A DNA stretch of 35,349 nucleotides from Planctomycetaceae bacterium (GTDB lineage: Bacteria > Planctomycetota > Phycisphaerae > Phycisphaerales > SM1A02), in contig CANETX010000007.1 of the NCBI GenBank assembly GCA_947441435.1, positions 1 to 35,349 of the forward strand, in the 5' to 3' direction. Made by a program: the position numbers and the translations under genes. Within the stretch, counting starts at the first letter, position 1; every line of letters starts with the position of its first letter. Shown here piece by piece: positions 31,674-35,349 of this stretch. Under the pieces are notes generated by a model, which made no database searches, was not told where the DNA came from, and saw nothing but the letters and a program-made list of their open reading frames with translations.

Positions 31674-34615
31674 AGCGCGTCGTCCTCGGTGCGCTCACCT
31701 TGAGCGCGCTGCTTGGCGCGGCGAAGGCGAGCGAGCGGAGACTCTTCTTCGCCTTCGGGAAGGTCCGCAGGCGGCGCTGTCGGCGTCGGTGTGGACGGCG
31801 CCGACATGGGTTGGTCGGTCGCGGTCTTGGCTGCGCGCTTCACGGGCCGCGGGATCGTCGGCGACTCGGCATCGCCTTTCGCCTCGCCCTTGGCCGACCT
31901 CGACCGCGCACGTTTCCACGCGGCGACCGTGCTCCCATCGCTGACAACTCCCCCACCGAGCGCCTGCTGGGCAAGTTCCCGCGCCGCCTCGCGGTCGAAC
32001 ACGAGTCTCCGAACCGCGACATCGATCACCAGAAGCGCCGCCGCGATGATGGCGAGGATGTCCCAGATTCGCCGGACGCTCTCGGGCTGCCGAAGCCCGT
32101 TGCGCTCGAAGAGATTGGCGACGGGGAGATCGGACATCGTGAGAACGCGCCCACCCGTCGACTCCGCAACGCTCCTCAGAAGCGCCGCATTGTCTCTCGT
32201 CGTGCGGAACTCCCGCGGATACGCAAGCGACACCGCCCCCTGCACCGAGCCACCTGAACGCTGTCCGCTGCCATCGAGCAGCCCGACATCGACGAGGTAC
32301 GAGCCCGTCTCGCTCGCTGGGAATGAGCCGCGATAGCGCCCAGGCCCAACCTGCTCAAGCGCGAAGGGGAGAATCGATCCATCAGGACCGACGACGCTCG
32401 ACTGTGTCCGAAGAAAATTCGCGAGCCCTCCCTCACCTGACATCGCTTCGAGATCAACGGACGCGACTTCCCCTTCGATCGTCGTCCGCAGTACGACATT
32501 CGACGGCGCCGCCGGGCGCATCAGCCAGCGCACCGTCCGCTCCCACATCGGCTGGAATCCTCCCCACGCGGGCCACGCCCCGCCCCAGCGCCCCCACAGG
32601 TCGCTCGTGAACGCCACGCATTTCCCGATGCCGTAGTTCCAGTAGGCGTAGATCGGATCGTTCCCTTCAGTCGTCCGGTTGAGGATCGGGATCTGCCCGA
32701 GTCCCTCGCGCGGAACCGTCAGGACATATCCCCTCACGGGAGGGACCTGCGAGAGCCCCTCGATCGGCCCACCGATCCCCGCAGCGGATGTCGGCTGGAA
32801 CTCGCCTTCGACAATCAGCGTGCGTGAGACAAGCGACGCTTCCTTCACGAAGATCTTGGGCAGGAGTTTCGGATTCGTCACTTGATAGAAGCTCCCCCCC
32901 GTCAACTCCGCCATCGCCTTCATGTTCTGGAGTTGCTGTGCATCGCCATGGCCCGCGAGCATGACCGTCGTGATCGTGACCTTCAGTTCGCGGTACTTGT
33001 CGAGCAGTTCCTTGGACGGCGGGGCGGGATCGCCATCGGAGATGACGATCGCGTGGCGCTGTCCGACTTTCACCGTGCGCAGTCCCTCGAGGGCAACCTC
33101 CATCGACGCGGCGAAGTCGGGCATGTCACCTACGCTCATGGACTTCGCGGCGGCGATCGCCTTCGACTTGTCTCCTGCGAGTTGCATGGGGAAATACCAC
33201 CCCGACCCGTTGATTCCCCCAGCGCCGCCCCAGCCAAAGACGACGATGCCGACATAGTCGAGCCGCGAGAGCGCCTCGATCGCACTGACCGCGACAACCT
33301 CGCTCCAGTAGTTCGCGTCGGCCATCTCGCAGGAGTGCATGACGAGGGCGAGCGCTCCGCGGGGGAGTTCGCGAGTCGCCGGCGGATCCAGTTTCACTGG
33401 CCACGCGCGCGCCGTCTCGCTGCCGATCCATCCGCCTGCGCCGTACGCCTTGTCTCCCCCGAGGACGAGCATCCCGCCACCGAGGTCGTGCACATAGGCG
33501 TGGAGCATCCGGTCGGTCGCGTTGTCGATCTCGTAGCGCGCCACATTGGCCAGGACGATCGCATCGAATCCCGCGATGTAGGCGATCCCCTGCTCGAGCG
33601 CATCCGGGGGAGCAACGTCGACGGTGATGCCTCCCGCACGCAGAGCGGCGACGAGCGCCTCTGCTTCTCCCTGACCATCAACGACGAGGACTCGCCCCTC
33701 GCCCGAGACGAACACGGTCGTCGCTCCCCGCTTGTTCTCGATGATGCCGTCGCTGCTGCCCGCGTCGGGCTCGAAGACCGCCTCGTAGCGCTGCGCCCCG
33801 GGGGCATCGAGGCTGATGGGAATGTCGATGGTGTTGGGACCCGCGCGCAGCGTCACGGCGAGTCCATCGCCAGGATCCGCGGAGTCAAGATCGACGCTTC
33901 GCCCATTCTCCTTCAGGTACAGCGTCCCCGACGCTCCACCTTGGCTGCGCAGGAACATCTTGAGGTCGACTGACTGGCCGATGCGCGCCCGCGATGGGGC
34001 GCGAATCCCCTCGAAGACCGTCACCTTCTGCAGCTGGTACTCGATGGGAAGAACATCGATGGGAATGCCGTTGGCGCTCGCTAGGTCGGCAGCTTCACGG
34101 AGACTCCCCGCAGTCTCGTTGCCGTCGGAGACGAGGAGCACACGGTTCATCGTGTCCGCAGGAAGAAGCGCGAGCGCACGCCGCACTCCCTTGGCGAGGT
34201 CGGATCCGTCACGATCTCCCGAGTGCGCGCCGAAGGAGACCTCGCCGCCAGTTTCGGGCATCTGCGCGACCGAGGCGGTCCGGGCGACGGTCACCACGCC
34301 CACTCGGTTGTCCGGGTTCTCGGTGGCATTGAGCGCCTTGTGCAGCGCCTTCTCCGCCTTCGTGAGTGCGTCGGAGGGAACCGACTGGCTGACATCGCCG
34401 ACGACGAGCACGGTGACTCCCTCGCCGCGACGGATGATGGATGGCTGCGCGAGGCTCAAGGCAAGCAGCGCCACGAGAAGCGTGCGCGCCACGGCACTCA
34501 TCCATCCTCGAACCACTCCAGTTGCGTGCCGTCGCCGGAAACTCATCCACCACAGAAGGGGAACGACCAGCAGCAGGAGGAGCGCGATCGGCCGTTCGAA
34601 TCCAATCGGGAGCAT
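31670..34615 (-). CDS. Large VWA/glutamine-amidotransferase-like membrane protein
   Basis: A 981-residue membrane protein. Two N-terminal helices (about 9-27, 40-57) lead to a first VWA domain with DVSQS at 74-78. A BatA-like beta region follows, then a GATase1-like domain (DUF1355/PF07090 type) starting near VLVVDGQGEAEALVAALRAG (309-328) and carrying GGGMLVLGGDKAYGAGGWIG (379-398). A second VWA-like part begins ALALVMHSCEMADANYWSEV (421-440), where the MIDAS Asp is replaced by HSCEM. Further on come HAIVISDGDP (521-530), a Trp-rich NYGIGKCVAFTSDLWGRWGG and a C-terminal helix (about 850-868). A final basic, Pro/Glu-rich tail (870-981) is probably cytoplasmic. The start is ATG at 34615, 14 nt after the NHL gene's stop; an earlier in-frame ATG would overlap that gene. 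Confidence 0.85.
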   Translation of the reverse strand: MLPIGFERPIALLLLLVVPLLWWMSFRRRHATGVVRGWMSAVARTLLVALLALSLAQPSIIRRGEGVTVLVVGDVSQSVPSDALTKAEKALHKALNATENPDNRVGVVTVARTASVAQMPETGGEVSFGAHSGDRDGSDLAKGVRRALALLPADTMNRVLLVSDGNETAGSLREAADLASANGIPIDVLPIEYQLQKVTVFEGIRAPSRARIGQSVDLKMFLRSQGGASGTLYLKENGRSVDLDSADPGDGLAVTLRAGPNTIDIPISLDAPGAQRYEAVFEPDAGSSDGIIENKRGATTVFVSGEGRVLVVDGQGEAEALVAALRAGGITVDVAPPDALEQGIAYIAGFDAIVLANVARYEIDNATDRMLHAYVHDLGGGMLVLGGDKAYGAGGWIGSETARAWPVKLDPPATRELPRGALALVMHSCEMADANYWSEVVAVSAIEALSRLDYVGIVVFGWGGAGGINGSGWYFPMQLAGDKSKAIAAAKSMSVGDMPDFAASMEVALEGLRTVKVGQRHAIVISDGDPAPPSKELLDKYRELKVTITTVMLAGHGDAQQLQNMKAMAELTGGSFYQVTNPKLLPKIFVKEASLVSRTLIVEGEFQPTSAAGIGGPIEGLSQVPPVRGYVLTVPREGLGQIPILNRTTEGNDPIYAYWNYGIGKCVAFTSDLWGRWGGAWPAWGGFQPMWERTVRWLMRPAAPSNVVLRTTIEGEVASVDLEAMSGEGGLANFLRTQSSVVGPDGSILPFALEQVGPGRYRGSFPASETGSYLVDVGLLDGSGQRSGGSVQGAVSLAYPREFRTTRDNAALLRSVAESTGGRVLTMSDLPVANLFERNGLRQPESVRRIWDILAIIAAALLVIDVAVRRLVFDREAARELAQQALGGGVVSDGSTVAAWKRARSRSAKGEAKGDAESPTIPRPVKRAAKTATDQPMSAPSTPTPTAPPADLPEGEEESPLARLRRAKQRAQGERTEDDAL

Positions 34616-34629
34616 GCGTCCGATGAATC

Positions 34630-35349
34630 CTATCGGAGCGACGCGAGCGGCATCGACTGCACCCGCGCGTTCGCGCTGTCGAGGACGAACACCCGTCCGC
34701 GATCCTCTTCGACCGCCCACGGCGCGTTCAGTCGCCCCAATTCGACCCCACCGCCACCGAAGCAACCGAGCGAGTGGCCATCGGAAGGGTCGATGCGCTG
34801 GAGTCGGCAGTTTCCGAACTCAGCGACGAGGAGCGAGCCATCCTCGAGCACATGGACGCCGTAGGGGTAGGCGAACTCTCCTCCTTCGCGACCTGCGCGG
34901 CCGAGCGTCCGAAGGAGCGTTCCCGTCGGCGTGAAGACTTGGATGCGGTGGTTGCACGAGTCCGCGACGAAGAGTTCGCGGCCGTCGCGGGAAAGCGCGA
35001 TCGACTGCGGTCGCGCGAACTGACCGGGCTCGGTGCCGGGAGCGCCGAATTGGCGGAGGAACTTGTGGTCATGCGAGAACACCTGGATGCGATCGTTCCC
35101 CCCGTACTCCGAGACATAGATCTCGCCTTGGGGAGAAAACGCGACATCGCATGGATAGATGAACTCTCCCGGTGCGGTGCCGAAGGAGCCGAACTCCGAG
35201 AGCCGGTTGCCTTCGCGATCGAAGACGAGGATTCGCTTCTCATGCGTGTCGGCGATGTAGACGCGGCCGTCGGGACTGATCGAGATTCCTGTGGGCTTGC
35301 CTCGATCGAAGCGCGGCATTCGCCAGCCGAGTTCGAATCGCCCATCGGC
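34630..35349 (-). CDS. NHL-repeat protein, N-terminus outside the window
   Basis: The visible 239 residues form a beta-propeller from NHL-type repeats. The frame is open to the right edge (upstream residues ADGRFELGWR precede MPRFDRGKPTGISISPDGRV), so the true start is beyond the window. Repeats include ISISPDGRVYIADTHEKRIL, CDVAFSPQGEIYVSEYGGND, RPQSIALSRDGRELFVADSC and NHRIQVF, YGVHVLEDGSLLVAEFGNCR, and a last one ending DSANARVQSM. It heads the VWA/MoxR operon in what is visible, with a 14 nt gap. NHL propellers bind proteins or nucleic acids; the ligand here is unknown. It may start with a signal or membrane anchor that is not seen. Confidence 0.9.
   Translation of the reverse strand, partial: ADGRFELGWRMPRFDRGKPTGISISPDGRVYIADTHEKRILVFDREGNRLSEFGSFGTAPGEFIYPCDVAFSPQGEIYVSEYGGNDRIQVFSHDHKFLRQFGAPGTEPGQFARPQSIALSRDGRELFVADSCNHRIQVFTPTGTLLRTLGRAGREGGEFAYPYGVHVLEDGSLLVAEFGNCRLQRIDPSDGHSLGCFGGGGVELGRLNAPWAVEEDRGRVFVLDSANARVQSMPLASLR

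Noticed and set aside
1-35349. CRISPR arrays, tRNA or rRNA genes, prophage modules
   Set aside because: No regularly spaced repeats, no tRNA or rRNA-like sequence and no phage structural genes were seen.

Overview
The window looks like a piece of a planctomycete chromosome, most likely class Phycisphaerae. The evidence is the high GC content, paired Asp/Asn-rich dockerin-like repeats ending in a 'SAWG/AAWTG' pattern, a membrane protein with a 'CRRCGYDL' zinc ribbon, a TPR-sulfotransferase, and a MoxR / DUF58 / VWA operon preceded by an NHL-repeat gene. This is inferred from gene content; no rRNA or other phylogenetic marker is present. No tRNA, rRNA, CRISPR array or complete mobile element is visible. 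Genes are packed tightly and no gap exceeds 300 bases.

Layout. 1-205: 3' relic of an IS3-type transposase. 315-9958: DEAD-box helicase, a FAD-linked oxidase, a small membrane protein, a SIMPL-domain protein, then a two-gene sensory unit (UrtA-like binding protein overlapping a WspA-type chemoreceptor), then two TPM-domain genes on the + strand, the first with an in-frame TGA inside its apparent signal peptide. 10016-13262 (minus): a Fic-domain protein with its HTH antitoxin, an AAA_28-type NTPase and a Tat-exported bicovalent flavoprotein oxidase. 13335-19558 (plus): a secreted lectin-like protein with Ca-binding and dockerin-like repeats, a secreted protein of unknown function, a zinc-ribbon membrane protein, a small helical protein and the ABC-F ATPase Uup, the last two translationally coupled.

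19635-27755: a Gfo/Idh/MocA oxidoreductase, a K+ channel head to head with an ionotropic-glutamate-receptor-like channel, a TPR-sulfotransferase, CdsA, a coiled-coil zinc-ribbon protein, a zincin-like metallopeptidase overlapping a type 1B dihydroorotate dehydrogenase, and a TPR-YggX fusion. 27752-35349 (minus): a five-gene operon read as NHL protein, large VWA/GATase-like membrane protein, MoxR ATPase, DUF58 protein, BatA-type VWA membrane protein. Three of its four junctions overlap by 4 nt, which suggests one membrane-associated MoxR/VWA machine.

Expression signals. Eleven genes that could begin a transcript have a TAnnnT hexamer ending only 5-10 nt before the start codon and little or no Shine-Dalgarno sequence. 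This suggests widespread leaderless transcripts. Only a few genes (for example at 4195 and 5066) carry a clear Shine-Dalgarno. The most interesting places are the UrtA-like/WspA-type pair, the XRE-Fic pair with a candidate inhibitory-helix motif, the receptor channel with a non-canonical pore loop, the TGA-interrupted TPM gene and the leaderless promoter signature.
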